Assembly (NCBI RefSeq): GCF_042242105.1
Contig: NC_092026.1
Coordinates: forward strand, 22,780,691-22,844,690
Length of the DNA stretch: 64,000 nt
Direction: 5' to 3'
Source: Pempheris klunzingeri
Taxonomy: Eukaryota > Chordata > Actinopteri > Acropomatiformes > Pempheridae
Shown here: positions 47,941 to 59,995 of the stretch, in pieces
How the letters are laid out: every line of letters begins with the position of its first letter
Numbering within the stretch: position 1 is the first letter of the stretch
Program-made: the position numbers and the translations under genes
The notes under the pieces: model-generated
Databases searched by the model: none
What the model saw: the letters and a program-made list of their open reading frames with translations, nothing else
Told to the model about the DNA's origin: nothing

Positions 47941-48563
47941 GCGGGCCCACGGCCAACAATGACACTTTGATTCTCAAGTTATCCTCCGGCCTGTCTTGTC
48001 TGCACGTGTCCGACACAGTGGAGTGTGAGTGGGTCAGTCGTCATCATAAGCTACGCTGCTGCTGCCCGTCGGAAAAAAAACGTTCCACTATTTTTATGTC
48101 TGCGAGAGAATTGGCAAGAAGCAGAGAGGCAATATATTGAACCAATTCCCCCTTAAAAAGGCTCATTCCTGTGTTTTATACATTTATTTATGATTTTAGA
48201 GATTTTATGTACTGGTGTTCTTTGACAACATTATTTGGCTTTTTTTTTTTTTTTTTTTTTTCAATTTTCAGTGTTGCAAATGGAAGGATACATTCATATT
48301 TTTCGTTGCCTGGTTATTTTCTTTAGAAACAGAAGTACATCTGTATTTGCTAGTGCTGTAAAAGCCACGAATGTTGGCTCATCTGCTCTTGGTTATTGGC
48401 CAGTTATGTGAGAAACGCTTCACAGTATACAGCGTATCGCGTCAGCACGTTTGCACTTGAGTGCAGAGATAGCCTATTTATTTATCTGCTTGTATTTCAC
48501 ATTTGATTGCTGCCATCAACCTTCTCTCATATGTCGGGACTGAGTGTTGACTGTAATGGACGC

Positions 48564-48569
48564 AATAAA
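48564..48569 (+). terminator. dapk3: Candidate polyadenylation signal of dapk3 (AATAAA)
   Basis: AATAAA about 620 bp after the dapk3 stop. 47941-48563 is the presumed 3' UTR, with a T-run of about 25 at 48239-48262. Confidence 0.6.
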
Positions 48570-50213
48570 CTCTCAGCATAGAGAAAAGAGCGATTTAATG
48601 GAACGCTTTATTTTACAGATCTGTGATTTCATGGTTCTTTCTGGAAAATCTCCCAGGAAATAATACAGAAATGAGTCTGAATTTACAGACCTGTGAAATG
48701 AAGCGTCGCCAGATCCAGAATGTATTAAACTCATCTCTGCAGTGCCTGTAAACTGATCGACCTCATCGCCTCTGCGAGCACTCATCCATCGTCGAGTCAA
48801 TGACATTTCTATCACATTGATAATGCTCAATATGTCTTAAATGCAACAACTTTTGCACAGTAGCCTTGTAAACCAAACCGTGTGCATGGAAGCTCTCTCT
48901 ATAAACTGTAACTCTGTTAATTTCATCTCTGCACACTTGAAACATTCCATCGATCCGTCTCACATCCAGGCAGCACATTCCCCATGTGTAGCATAGAAAG
49001 TGTATGATATAGTCTGTTGTATTTTTCAGTAGAGAAATGTACTCATTTGCACTTAAATGATCATAGCAGTGCTCCAAAATCTATTTTAATCTGTCTCTTC
49101 AGTGTAAGAAAGAGCTGCAAAATGAATTTGTTTCAAATAAACAAAGTTCTCACTGTTACCAGGTCGTTCATTCATGTGTTCTTATCGTGGGAATGGGAAT
49201 ATATCTCACTTGAATCTTATTCTGTCTCTGCTTATTTACCCAAGTAGCCTCCTGTATATAAGTGTAATATTGAGTTACTGGTGCCTGAGTAAGTTGATGC
49301 CACCTTTTATTTCTACTCCACTGCATTTACTGCAGTGTCTTTTTATGTCTATAATGCATTGTAATCTGCTTATAGCACCGTCTAATCATTTTTAGCAACA
49401 ATAATCATAACATTTTATAATGACATACAAGGTTGAATATCATTTGCAAACATCATAGAGCATTAATTCTCATAGTTGTAATACAATATTATAATGAATA
49501 AGGTTTTTTAGGTAATCATTACTGAAAATACATATTAAATATATAAGTGCAACTTTTTTTTTAATCCAAAAAATGTGTAAATGTGACTTATATGCCAAAC
49601 TACTTGCTGTATACAGGAAAGACAACATGTATGTGTGCAGCTGAAGCAGTTCTCCACCAGACTTAGCAACAAAACTGACACATCCTCAGTCTCAGTTTGA
49701 GCTGGACTCTGATTGCATGTCCTCCTGCTGGGCTCTTCACAGCAGCAGGGGGGGAAACACAGTTCTAACTGGGCAAGAGATGCCCTCTGGTGGTGGTTCA
49801 GCCAAACACACTGGTTTTTCAGAAAGAACTCAGGTTCTGCTTTTGCTTTCAAAGCTTGACAAGAACATTTGAGCATTTCTGTGTTTGGAGATTAAAGGGC
49901 AGTAAAATATTCTGTATATACATAGCCAGATAACCTTGTAAATTTAAAAATAAATGGGTCCCTATGTGTGTCTGTGTGTGTGCAAGACAGCGAGATGCAG
50001 AGAAGGAGCCCGGTGTGAACGGGCCTGATGACCCCTAGAGGTTTTTTTAAAGGGTGATTTTGAATATATCATGTTTATCTGCTGCAGTCACCTGACTCAC
50101 ATCTGTGCTTTGTCTTAACAGTGACCAAAGGGAAACTCATTTTTTCTTGTCAAATGGCAAGTGTGTAAAACGTATATCACAGAACCACAAACAGTGCACA
50201 CTATTTTAATGGT
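48570..50213. other. Convergent intergenic region dapk3 / phc3
   Basis: AT-rich, with no convincing gene, RNA or repeat. It lies between two convergent genes whose human relatives are on different chromosomes, so it may hold an ancient rearrangement boundary. Confidence 0.55.
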
Positions 50214-50219
50214 TTTATT
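50214..50219 (-). terminator. phc3: Candidate polyadenylation signal of phc3 (AATAAA, minus strand)
   Basis: Minus-strand AATAAA about 550 bp beyond the phc3 stop. 50220-50770 is the presumed 3' UTR. Confidence 0.45.
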
Positions 50220-50770
50220 TGTATATTAATTATGTCAATAATAATAAATTCATAAATAACAACCTTGTCATCAGTTTGGTTCCATTAGTCATTACAACTG
50301 TTACAACTGATGTTGATGTCTGCTGATAATAAGTGTATCAAACGTCATCTGGGCAATAATCTGTAAACTTGTTCAGCTTTGACTTTTATTGGTAATAATG
50401 TAAAGTTGTTTTCTTTGTTTACAAATGATACAAAGAACTTTTAAAGCCATTTTGAAACAAATGGATAAGCTGGTACAATCACTACAGTGGAATGACGAGA
50501 GAAGACAAAGAGCTGCTCATCACCACGTTAAAATCAGCTGCAACAGTGTGTGTAAGACTCCACTCTGTGTGACGGACCAACAGCTGGAGCAGCTGGAGGT
50601 GTCAGGAGTGAAATCCTCGGCAGTGGTCCCAGGAAAAGCTGCAGTCTGAGGGCTCATGATTCAGGTCAACATGATCGCTCTGTCTTTGTAGGAGTCCAGG
50701 GACAAATCAGTCGACGATCCTTCTGTTTTTCCTCCTCACAGCACAAGTCAACAGCAGGAATGTTAGTTGT

Positions 50771-53700
50771 TTAAGCATCTTTCAGAGAATTAATGTGGGC
50801 ACAGAGCTTCAGTGCAGGTCCCAGTTTAAGGTTCATGGTGCTGACCAGGTGGTCCTCTGTGAGAAGCAGCAGAGCCTGTCCGTCTATTTCCTGGGAGCGA
50901 AACTCCTCGGCTACATGCTGACAACCTGGAGAAAAGAGAAGAGACACAGAGAGTCCCCCGTTCATGTTGATGCATTTTGTTAGAAGATATTTACAGCGAT
51001 ACTTATACTATACTACTGTTTTGCCTCAATTAGTGATCAGAGCCCTGCAGGGGGCGCCAGACCTTTATTGGAAGCAGGTTTATATTAGAAATAGGCCTTT
51101 CTTTCTAATTCCTTCTGTTTGATAAGTGTATTTGCTCATATTTTCATATGAAGCCTCCTTGTTTCCTGATCTAGTCCTGTAAAAGTTTTGTTACTGCATT
51201 AATACTACAAAATACTGGCTGGAACATTAAGACACAGACGCCCACAGAGACTTAAATGTGACATTAAGATGAGTAATCCAGAACAAAGTGTTATAGCAAA
51301 ATAAAGTGATGGAAATGTACATTATGCTTTACTGACAGCACATTATATAAAAGGCAGCAGGAGTTTATCCATCTTTGCTTTTTCCCCAGCCTTTATTTGT
51401 TTCTCAGTCACCCCCCAGGCCATTATTAGAGACCCAGCATTTATTTGAGGAAATCTCTATGTGACTATTTTTGCTTGAATGCAAACATTAAGTTAATACA
51501 ACAGCATATATTGCATATTCTTACTATGACAAAAACAGGGGCCTGCTCCAGCATTTGTGGTTCAATTTAATCAGAGCTACCTTTGCAGTTTTGGCCATCT
51601 GGCGGCATTAATTTGATGCACAGGAGGTGATTCACTTTATGTCCTTGAAGGCAGAAACATTGGAGAATATGAGCTGCTGATTTTGTTTCGATCAGCGAGC
51701 TCCACCACGACTTAACAATGAGAATGAAAGTGTGCTACCTACCTACATAAATTGAAATGTAAGAAATAACCCGAAGCTTTATATCTTTAAATCTTGTTAA
51801 TTTTTTGCTTATAAGATAGAGACGACAACGGCAGGAAATGGAGCGCAGCCCACCGCAGCATATTTTAGTCACTAAGGTTTGAGAAAACCCTTTGGGAGTT
51901 TTGCACCAGGAAATATTATTTAGTTTGCAGATGACTGTGTCAGTATGTTGTCATGCTGAAAATCAGTAGAAAAGTAAATAATATTGTAAAAGTAATAAAA
52001 TGTTCACCATCATATCAAATTATGAAGTGAGGAATGGGAAAGTGTGTCTAACCACAAGACTAGGAAGTCTACAAGAGCTGCTTAAATTTTATTCTAAACA
52101 TTTTTATTCCCTAATTTTTATTCTAAAATGTGTCACAGTGCTGTGCACTGATTTACTGCTAAACAACAGTGCAAACTATATGAAAATAACCACTTTAATA
52201 TGCTACAGCTGGAAAACAAATGCACCTGCTCTGCTACAGATGTACTTTTTACATTTTACTACTTTCCTTTTTTTTAAATATTATTTTTGGGGGAATTTTT
52301 GCCTTTTTTTTGGCAGAGAAATAGCTGAGGCATCTATAGGAAGTGTGGCCATAGAGGGAGGGGGGTTGAAGTGGGGGCGTTGTGGATCATGTGGTCTGTG
52401 TCTTTAGCCCCAAACCACCATGACACCCCATTTTACTACTCTATTGCATATTTAGTTACATGTGTATTGAAGTGGGATTCAATACATCTGCTGTGTCCAG
52501 TGACAAGAGGTCACAGCAGTACCTGGCAGGGAGGTGATATACGAAAACACTTGTTCTACGTTCCACTGAGACGGACAGCCGGCTTCTTCCTCTCCGTCAG
52601 AGACACTGATCGTCTCTGTCATCCTCTGCTCCTGCTCTCTCTCCTGTCTCTCCCTCTCTCGCGCCCCCTCAGCCTGTTTCCGGAGCCTGGTTGTCATGGG
52701 AACGGGAGGCTCGTCTTCCTCGTCTTCCTCCTGCTCTTCCCCGTCTCTCTGTGAGCTTTGCCGGGTCTCCTCCGAGCCAAACGTCCCACGAGCCTGTGGG
52801 GCGCAAACACTGTCAGAGTCACACTGTGTCTGCTGTGTTTTGGTGCAAACAACTTACAGTAAAGGTCAACCAGGTATTAGCCTCAGTCATCTCAGATAAC
52901 ATTTATGTTCCTATGTGAGAAAGCTGCAACTTTTTTCACATTTAATGCTTTAGCCTAAATAATGACATAGCATCTCAAAATAATTACTTTGTACTTCAAG
53001 TCATTAGTTTTTTGAAAAAAGGTCTCTTATTATAAAGACTTACAAGATTTTTCAACACAGCGTCAGAAATGGGCCTCCATATACTCAGGCCACTACAAAT
53101 AACTCAAATAAAACAAGGAAAAGAGCATGGCACTAAATGAGAGACCGCGAGGCATCTTGTCTTTTTGAACCAGTACGTTGTTAGGTACAATCTTACAAAT
53201 GTGTTCAGCAGACAGGAGTCTCCCTCCTGTCCGATGCAGCTGTTCCCAGAGAGCAGCTTGTCTCACAGGACCAGCGATCGCCGCAGCTCCTCTGCATTTT
53301 GCAGAATGCTGCAGGTCACTGATATTAACCGACCTGTCTCAGAAAATGTTCTCTGGAGGCTCCGTTGACTCTGCTGGGGGGTCGTCCTCTCCTGCCCATG
53401 GGCCTGTGACCCCAGCGACCTGCTCTCAGCATGGTGATACGCTTGGTGCAACTCACACTGAACCTAAACACAGATAGGCTGATTAGATTTGAGTCACAGC
53501 CCACTGCAGATGATCACATTTGAGCAGCGATGGCACTGCAGTAATGATGTCATTCTTGAAACCCAAAAGCCCTTTGAGATTTTGTGTTCCTGTGTGTGCT
53601 GAGTGCAGACAATTAGACAGGCATTTGCCACCGGGCACTGAGCTGCATCTGGACTCAAAGCTGTCCTCTCTTTGAAGCCTGGATGGAGACTCAAAAGGAA

Positions 53701-54957
53701 ACCTGGGAGTGATTATGTACTTGAGACTTTTTCTTATAACCCAAATGCAGCTCAATGGATTCCAGATGTCAGATGACGTGTTTCACCACCGCTGAGACAC
53801 ATGACATTTCTTCTCTTCTTTCTTGTCATGTGTGGTGGAGGAAATAAACGTATTGCTGCATTTCTTATCTTTATTCATGCAAGGAAGGATGCTCTTTTAA
53901 AGCAAAACCCTGCTTTTTCATTCATCTGTCTCCAACCAGTGTCTTGCTGACCACTGAGCGCCTTCGTCACGGGCATGTTTAGTTGTTGCGGGATGAGAGT
54001 GTTACTCATTATTTCCATATATTTTCACAGAAAGTGTGATTCATTTCAAGCTAGGCGGCAAACTTTCATTAAAACAAAGCTGAAATAACCAATTCGGTTA
54101 ATAATAATAATAAAAAATGTGCATCCACCATCATCGTCAGTCAAGTTTAGTGGTATTCTATATTTTTATTATTGTCTGTAAATCCCATGAAAACCAATAA
54201 CATGCTATTTCAATTTCAAACTTTCGGGCTAATTGAAAAAAATGGTATCACGAGCATATCGTCTTATTTTTCAAAAGGTTCAGTAATTTCCTAAAACACT
54301 GTAGTAAACACTGCAGTTTTTAGCAAACGTAACTCAGACTGGAGTGAAAACCGCATTTGTTGGGGACTATTTTCAGGGGGAGTATGTGGGAAAATAAACT
54401 CAAAATAAACAAAAGTGTGTGTTCATTGTAATGGAGGAGCACAGTGAAACAGTGTGGATCATGTATATGTTTTTAGTTGTTTTTGGTCAACAATAGTGCT
54501 CGGTAGAGAGGATAAGCCATGTCAGCCTTTGGCTACACAACACTTGATATAAAAGAATATATAACAGGTCCTTTAATATCAAACAACCACTGAAACATCA
54601 GTACAGCAGGTTGGTTACTTGCCAATTGAATAGTGTGTTAACAACATGACATGATAACAGGAACATTTTACTGTGTCTGTGGTTCAGTTTTGTACATTTT
54701 TAGTCCTCGGTTGACATTATTTCAAAGGACCAGACTGATGCTCGATTGTTGTTTGATGTAACTGTTGTCAGTGCAATGTGTGAGAAGCAGGAACGAGGTA
54801 ACACGTCTGGATGTGACTGATTTATTTACCTTCTGACACACGTCATGGAGCAGAAACGTTTGGAGCGCAGAAACGTGTGAGCGTAACCTCTGCTCCCACA
54901 GAACTCACACTGCAGCACACTCTCCCCCAGCTCTGCAACTTCACAGGACTAGCTGTT

Positions 54958-54994
<37 letters not shown>

Positions 54995-57900
54995 TTCTAT
55001 ATAATGGCATGCACACCACCTCACCATCTGCTGCTGGGCTATCGTTTTCCATCTCAGAGTCCGTTGAATCCGACTGGTCAGCATCCAGCGGACTGTCCTC
55101 TGCAGCTGCATCCCCGTTGGTTTGTATTTCCTGGGATTCAGGAAGTGAAGCCTGCTGGTCAGCTAACAGAGAACAGGGGACCACCTGCAATAAGAGGTCC
55201 AGTGAGAAAAGTTAAATCTCACACACTGACATAGAAAGAGCTCTGTTTTTCATACATCATTGGATTACAGTGGCTTGGCTGAAATTAAAGAAGTATTAGA
55301 GTATTACAATCCGCCATCTGAACTAAAACAAAAACTGTCCATTGACTGGTCTCAAAAGGCAATTAAATACCTTGGAGTTTGGTTAACCCATTGCCCCAGT
55401 AAACTATATACAAAAAATTATGAAACAGTTAACAAGGAAATCAAAGAAGACGCCCCTGTTGAATTTAAGTGCCAGAATCGAGATCATAAAAATGTCTGTT
55501 TTATCCAGACTTCTATATCAGTGCTGAGGTTATGCTTACATTTGCTATTAATCTTTCTTTAACTGTTAGAATAAAGGTACATATATATTTTTTCCTATAT
55601 ACATGAGTGAAAATGTTTAGGAACAACATGGTTGTAGTAAGATGTAGAGATGTCTGCAAATATGATAATATGAATAACATATCTGTGATGGACTGGATGG
55701 AGTGATTCCCACTCTCTTGGACTACAATAGTTATAGTTAAATAGCTGTCAGTTTACATGAATAATAACAAAGTACATTTTTCCCATTAACTCCTTCTAGC
55801 TGACATACCGGGAACGGCTCCAGGCCCTCTCGGATGACGAAGCCCTCTACGAGGTGTGTGAGGACGTGGCTCGCAAGTCCCCTGTCAGGGCTCCCTGGGA
55901 GGCTGGCTGGGGAGGAGGGGGGCTGGCTGGGGCCTCTTACTGCTGCTGGGAGGATGGGAGGAGGTAGAGGAGGAGATGGAGGAGGAAGGTTGCTGCTATT
56001 GGTGTTGCTGCTGCTGCAGGTGAGCTGGGACGGCTCTTCCACTGCTGGTGACCTGATCACCGAGCGACTGGATGTGACTGCTGATAACACATCTGATTGG
56101 TGTGGCATAAAGCAAGATTAAGAGTTAAACCAGGCTTAATCCAGTAAATCTGATTCATTTTTAGGAAACTCAGTTTTATAAAGGTGGTTTAATTAAGTCT
56201 GACCTAAGTTACCATGGAAACATAACCGTGCAGGCCAGCCTGTTTGTAGGCTTAGCTTCACCTCAGGCTAAAGTTCCTCCTCGACTGTTCCTCTTTACTA
56301 CTGCACAGTGAACCCACAAAATTTACATCACATATTGACATGATGCACTTTATTGCTTAATCAAAATCTGAGGATGTGTCTTTTTACCATTTCTTGTAAC
56401 TAAATGAAATTAAAGAACCAGACAGAAATCTATTTAGTGTAAATGCAGAAAGTGGCAGACAGCTAATGTGAAGATATTTGAACAGTTCTGTAACCATACG
56501 GAGGCTGGTATGTCACTAATTGTCTTATTCTCTTGCTATAAAATAAATTGGGAGTTCCTGTTTGATACATCATAGTTGTTCAATCTTGTACATCTGCACT
56601 TTAATTGTCAGCACTAATAACACAAGGTCTGCTCACATTAGCTTTATCAAGCCGATCCTGCTTCAGATTCTTAGGTTCATTCACAATAAGTCTGACTTTT
56701 CTGAGCCTCCTTTATGGAAAATCCCTCTGGCTGGTGAGGAGAAATTGTAGAGTTGGGGTTTCTTTTCTATTTTATTCTTTCATTATCATAGTTTACCTGC
56801 ACCATTCTGCTTAGGAGGCACAATGAGAGGTGTAGGGGCCCTGTTTCTCTGCAGACTGGGAGAACATTGATCTTTCCTCTCCACTGAGCTCAGTCCATTC
56901 ACTTTGCATGTTTGTCCCGACTGAAATTCAAAACACAACAAGCCCTTGATTAAAACAGCACATACCGAGGATAGGCAAAGCTTACAAAGCTTAAGCACGG
57001 CACACCGACTCACCAATGGAGCTTCATTGTGTCTGACTGGATGCACCTTCAGATCAACAGCCACCGTCTGAGGAGGTGGGAGGCTCTGGTAGGGCATCTG
57101 GACCAGAGCCTCCGCTACAGGCAGCTCCTGCTCCGTCAACAGCATCTGTCCCGAGTGGACGGCCAAAGCGTGGACCGAGTGTAGGGACAGCCTCTGGAGG
57201 GAGGCCGGGGGGTTCTGGGGCAGTCTAGGGAGAACCAGAGGTGGAGGAGGAGGTGGAGGCTGGTTCTGGGCTTGTGGGAATGAGGTCCGACGCTGCGGAG
57301 CGGCAACCAGAGGAGGAGGCTGAGGCTGAACAGCAGCAGCTGGGATGGAGGTCTGAGTTGATGATGCATACACACTGGTGACAGATGTAGAAGAAGAAGA
57401 AGAAGAAGAAAGAGCTTGGGGGTCGTTGGTGGTTTGTGACTGGGTGCTGTGGGCGGTCAGTCTTTTAATTGAAAGAGGAAGAGGGGTGGATTTGGATTCT
57501 TGAGGAGCCACTCTGAGGGCGATGGGCTGGAGCTGTCTGTGGTTTGGAGCACCTGCTGTGGCCTGCTGGAGGACGAGCTGATGGTGCGCCACCCGCTGGG
57601 CTGGTGCACAGGACAGCTGCTGCTTGACCAGAGCATGGGTCTGCATCGGAGAGTAGGCTGCAAGGACAGCGATGCATAGACAGAAAATGAGGATCAAAAA
57701 TAACAAACACACAAAACAAGTACTTGTTTGTCAAATTTGACCTAAAAGCACCAGTACTTGTCACAGTCCTGTGGACGAAGGTCAATTGACTGAAACGTAC
57801 CTGTTTAAGAAGTTTACCACAAGTGGAAACAATGTGTTTGAATTCATCTTTGTTACTATTGCTCATCACTTAAGTCTGAAACATGTGGCCTTTCTAGTAA

Positions 57901-59945
57901 ACTTTACTTTAAAACCCAGTATTCGAACAAGTTAGCTCACTTGGGGTTATAATCTGGGGTCCTGACGCCACCCGGGTGACATCAAGTGGTCCTGTGTCTG
58001 TGGAGGTGTCCGACAGCGGATGGGTTTTCATTGCGCAGATTGACGCCTTGGATAAAGAGGCTGCCTGAGTCAGGGCTTGGGACTGGGTGGGGGGCTTTAA
58101 AATGACACTGTGGGCTGTAGCCAGAGCACCAGGCAAGTTGGCACGCAGAGCCAGATTCTGTACCCGAATACACAAAAAACAGAAGTCACTATTACCCTGT
58201 TTATTAAAGCCAGGGGTTGTGGGGTAGACAGCTCAACTTTATCAACATTCACCAAATATTTACCATGTATCTTTCAGTTTGCAAAATAGCTCATTCTTAG
58301 GATGCGTAACATCCTAATGTCTATAATATTCCAGCCTTGTGACATGCATGGGTTACTCTAATTCTGTGCCTGGCAAGGTTTGTACCTGAGAGGAGGTAGG
58401 TAAAGAGGAGCAGGAGGTGACAGCAGGGAGGTCTGATTGAACTGCAGCCACCGTGGCTGCAGGGGTTAGAATAAGCTAACAGAAGAAAAGCAAAAAGCAG
58501 GGAGAGACAGGTGGCTAGTAGGTTAAAAATAAACAAATTACATGTTGTCAGACAACATAGGAGAACGCGTTGTGTAAAAATAGGATTCAGGCAAATGAGT
58601 AATGCAGGTTTAAAGCACCAGTGTGACAAACAGCATGAGATATTTGAAATGGTTTGTACCATCTGAGTGCGAAGGTACATCTGAGTTTGGTTACAGTTGG
58701 CCGGTCTGTTTCCCAGGAGCATGGCCTGCTGGGATATGGTGGTTGCTGCGCCAGTAGAGTTGGATGTTTGGGTTCGGCCAATCAGCTGGGCTGTCACTGG
58801 GGATGCTGGTAAAGTAATCTGGATGGGTAGCATGCATTAGAATGATAAAAGAATGATGCTGAGGTTAATATTGGTGCTCGGGACGGGTCAGATTGATGGA
58901 AACACAGACACTCACTGAGTTTTGGGAAACACCAGCAGGCTGATGGGCCATACTGCCACTGGATGAAGAGGGTGACTGCCTCTGACAGACTGAAGCCTGA
59001 AAAGCATTGGAGAGACATCACACACCCTGTACACTCACGTTAAATTGGCTCTTTGCGCTCACACTAACACGTGGCGGACACCATCTGACCTGCTGTATGG
59101 TGGCCAGGCTCTGCAGATGGGGGGCGTGCTGGTGCTGCTGCAGGGCTGCGGTCTGCAGCATGAGGTGCTGCTGCTGGGCTGCGTACATCTGATGGAGGTA
59201 CTGGGCCGCCATGCTCTGAGGTCTGTGGATGGCGTGCTGGATCACCTGATGGACATGTCAAGCAGAGGTTGTTTAAAAAAACCAAACCACACAAAAATAT
59301 ACATGTTTTTGAGTGGTCTCTTTCCTTAACAACATTCCAATCTATGTAAAAATGCTTATAACAGTACAGAGGACTGTCTATTTCCTGTACTGCCTGTCTT
59401 TCATTTGGCAAAACTCCAACATTCTGTATTGGCACTAGGAATAATAAAGTATCATCTATCACATGCCTGCCTGTCAAGTCAAACAATGTACAGCAATGTA
59501 TGCAGAGGACCAGATGCTGTCTATTGTCTGGACTCCACTCAAATTAAACTATGCATGCAGTGGTCCAAAGTGCTGTCTATTAATGTTACCCGCAGTTTTT
59601 CTCAAGTGAAACAATGGACGCAGATGTCCCAGGTGCCGTCTATTACCTGGAGGGGGTGACAGTCAAGTCAAACAATGCATGCAGAGGTCCCGGGCGCTGT
59701 CTATCATCTGTACTACCTGCCTGCCGATTCAATTAATGCCTGCATAAGTAGCAGGTACTGTCTATCACCTGGACTGCTTGTCTATCGGGTGAGATGATGC
59801 TGAGGGAAGCAGAGGGCGCTTGGGTGCAAGTGGTGCTGCAGGAGCTAGCTGTTGCCATGGTGACGGGGGCTGATGTGGTGGGAGCGGTGGTGGCTACAGT
59901 CCTATTAGTGTCTGGCTGCTTCCCTCCTGGGCTCTGTCTGTCCAT
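50771..59945 (-). CDS. phc3: Polyhomeotic-like protein 3, Polycomb PRC1 subunit
   Basis: Chromatin silencing subunit that polymerises through its SAM domain. Exons, high to low: 59769-59945, 59090-59245, 58916-58996, 58660-58818, 58386-58475, 57941-58157, 57014-57657, 56797-56920, 55809-56077, 55025-55184, 54830-54932, 53334-53463, 52523-52793, 50771-50925. Sum 2736 nt, phases agree, 911 aa (human about 983). The N-terminus has the family block QAVQ|VIQHAIHRPQSMAAQY and Gln-rich AAQQQHLML; Pro/Ser/Gln-rich middle; HD1 LTHLVEGFVIREGLEPFP at about 619-638; FCS zinc finger C701/C704...C720/C724 (RSKRFCSMTC); AT-hook-like GRRGRPPSR; MTTRLRKQ followed by an acidic/Arg-rich linker; C-terminal SAM (WNVEQVFSYI, EIDGQALLLL, NLKLGPALK). 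PHC3 rather than PHC1/2 is supported by LPVAEALVQMPYQSLPPP, REHFLRQ and the divergent prkci neighbour, as in human. Confidence 0.93.
54178..54530. repeat. Possible diverged relative of the 5476-5905 element
   Basis: Contains AAATCCCATGAAAACCAATA at its left and TTTTGGTCAACAATAGTGCT at its right, resembling the left end and a TTGGACAACAATGGAAC word of the insr-intron element. The similarity is patchy and hand-judged. Confidence 0.3.
54961..54993. repeat. (AC/TG)n microsatellite filling a 92-nt phc3 intron
   Basis: Sixteen units inside the intron 54933-55024. On the phc3 strand the order is donor, (TG)n, TACTAAC, then the TTGCAG acceptor. Confidence 0.95.
55263..55480 (+). mobile_element. LINE-1/Tx1-like reverse transcriptase fragment
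   Basis: Frame with YSGLAEIKEVLEYYNPPSEL, KAIKYLGVWLTHCPSKLYTK and NYETVNKEIKED. The KYLGVWLT-x-P-x-LY-x-x-NY spacing is the conserved segment after the L1 RT domain. It is truncated on both sides and antisense within the phc3 intron 55185-55808. Confidence 0.7.
57390..57412 (-). repeat. phc3: (GAA/TTC)n coding microsatellite (poly-Ser in phc3)
   Basis: Seven or so trinucleotide units inside the largest phc3 exon encode the SSSSSSS run. In frame, so length changes would alter only the serine count. Confidence 0.85.
59374..59768 (-). repeat. ~60-bp minisatellite starting at the phc3 exon 1 donor
   Basis: On the plus strand, CTGTCTAT-like starts recur at 59758, 59697, 59636, 59573 and 59517, with degraded copies near 59456 and 59374. 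Spacings are 61, 61, 63 and 56. Shared words are GTCAAGTCAAACAATGCATG and GCAGAGGTCC. The first unit begins at the splice donor of the first coding exon. Confidence 0.85.
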
Positions 59946-59995
59946 CTCCCAAGTCACACACACATTCAGCAATGGGAAAACTGGAGCAGTTCAAT
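59946..59995 (-). other. phc3: 5' UTR part of the first phc3 coding exon
   Basis: The acceptor CATCTCTTTCCTAG|ATTGAACTGC at 59996/59995 has a good pyrimidine tract and precedes the MDRQSPGG start by 50 nt. Confidence 0.55.

Noticed and set aside
56786-57712. 308-codon minus-strand open frame as an independent gene
   Set aside because: It is the largest phc3 exon (57014-57657) read through both flanking introns; splice sites and phase place it in phc3.
50771-59945. Assignment as phc1 or phc2
   Set aside because: The block QAVQVIQ...QQQHLMLQ is shared by the family, but the region before HD1, the REHFLRQ/MTTRLRKQ linker and the divergent prkci neighbour fit PHC3.
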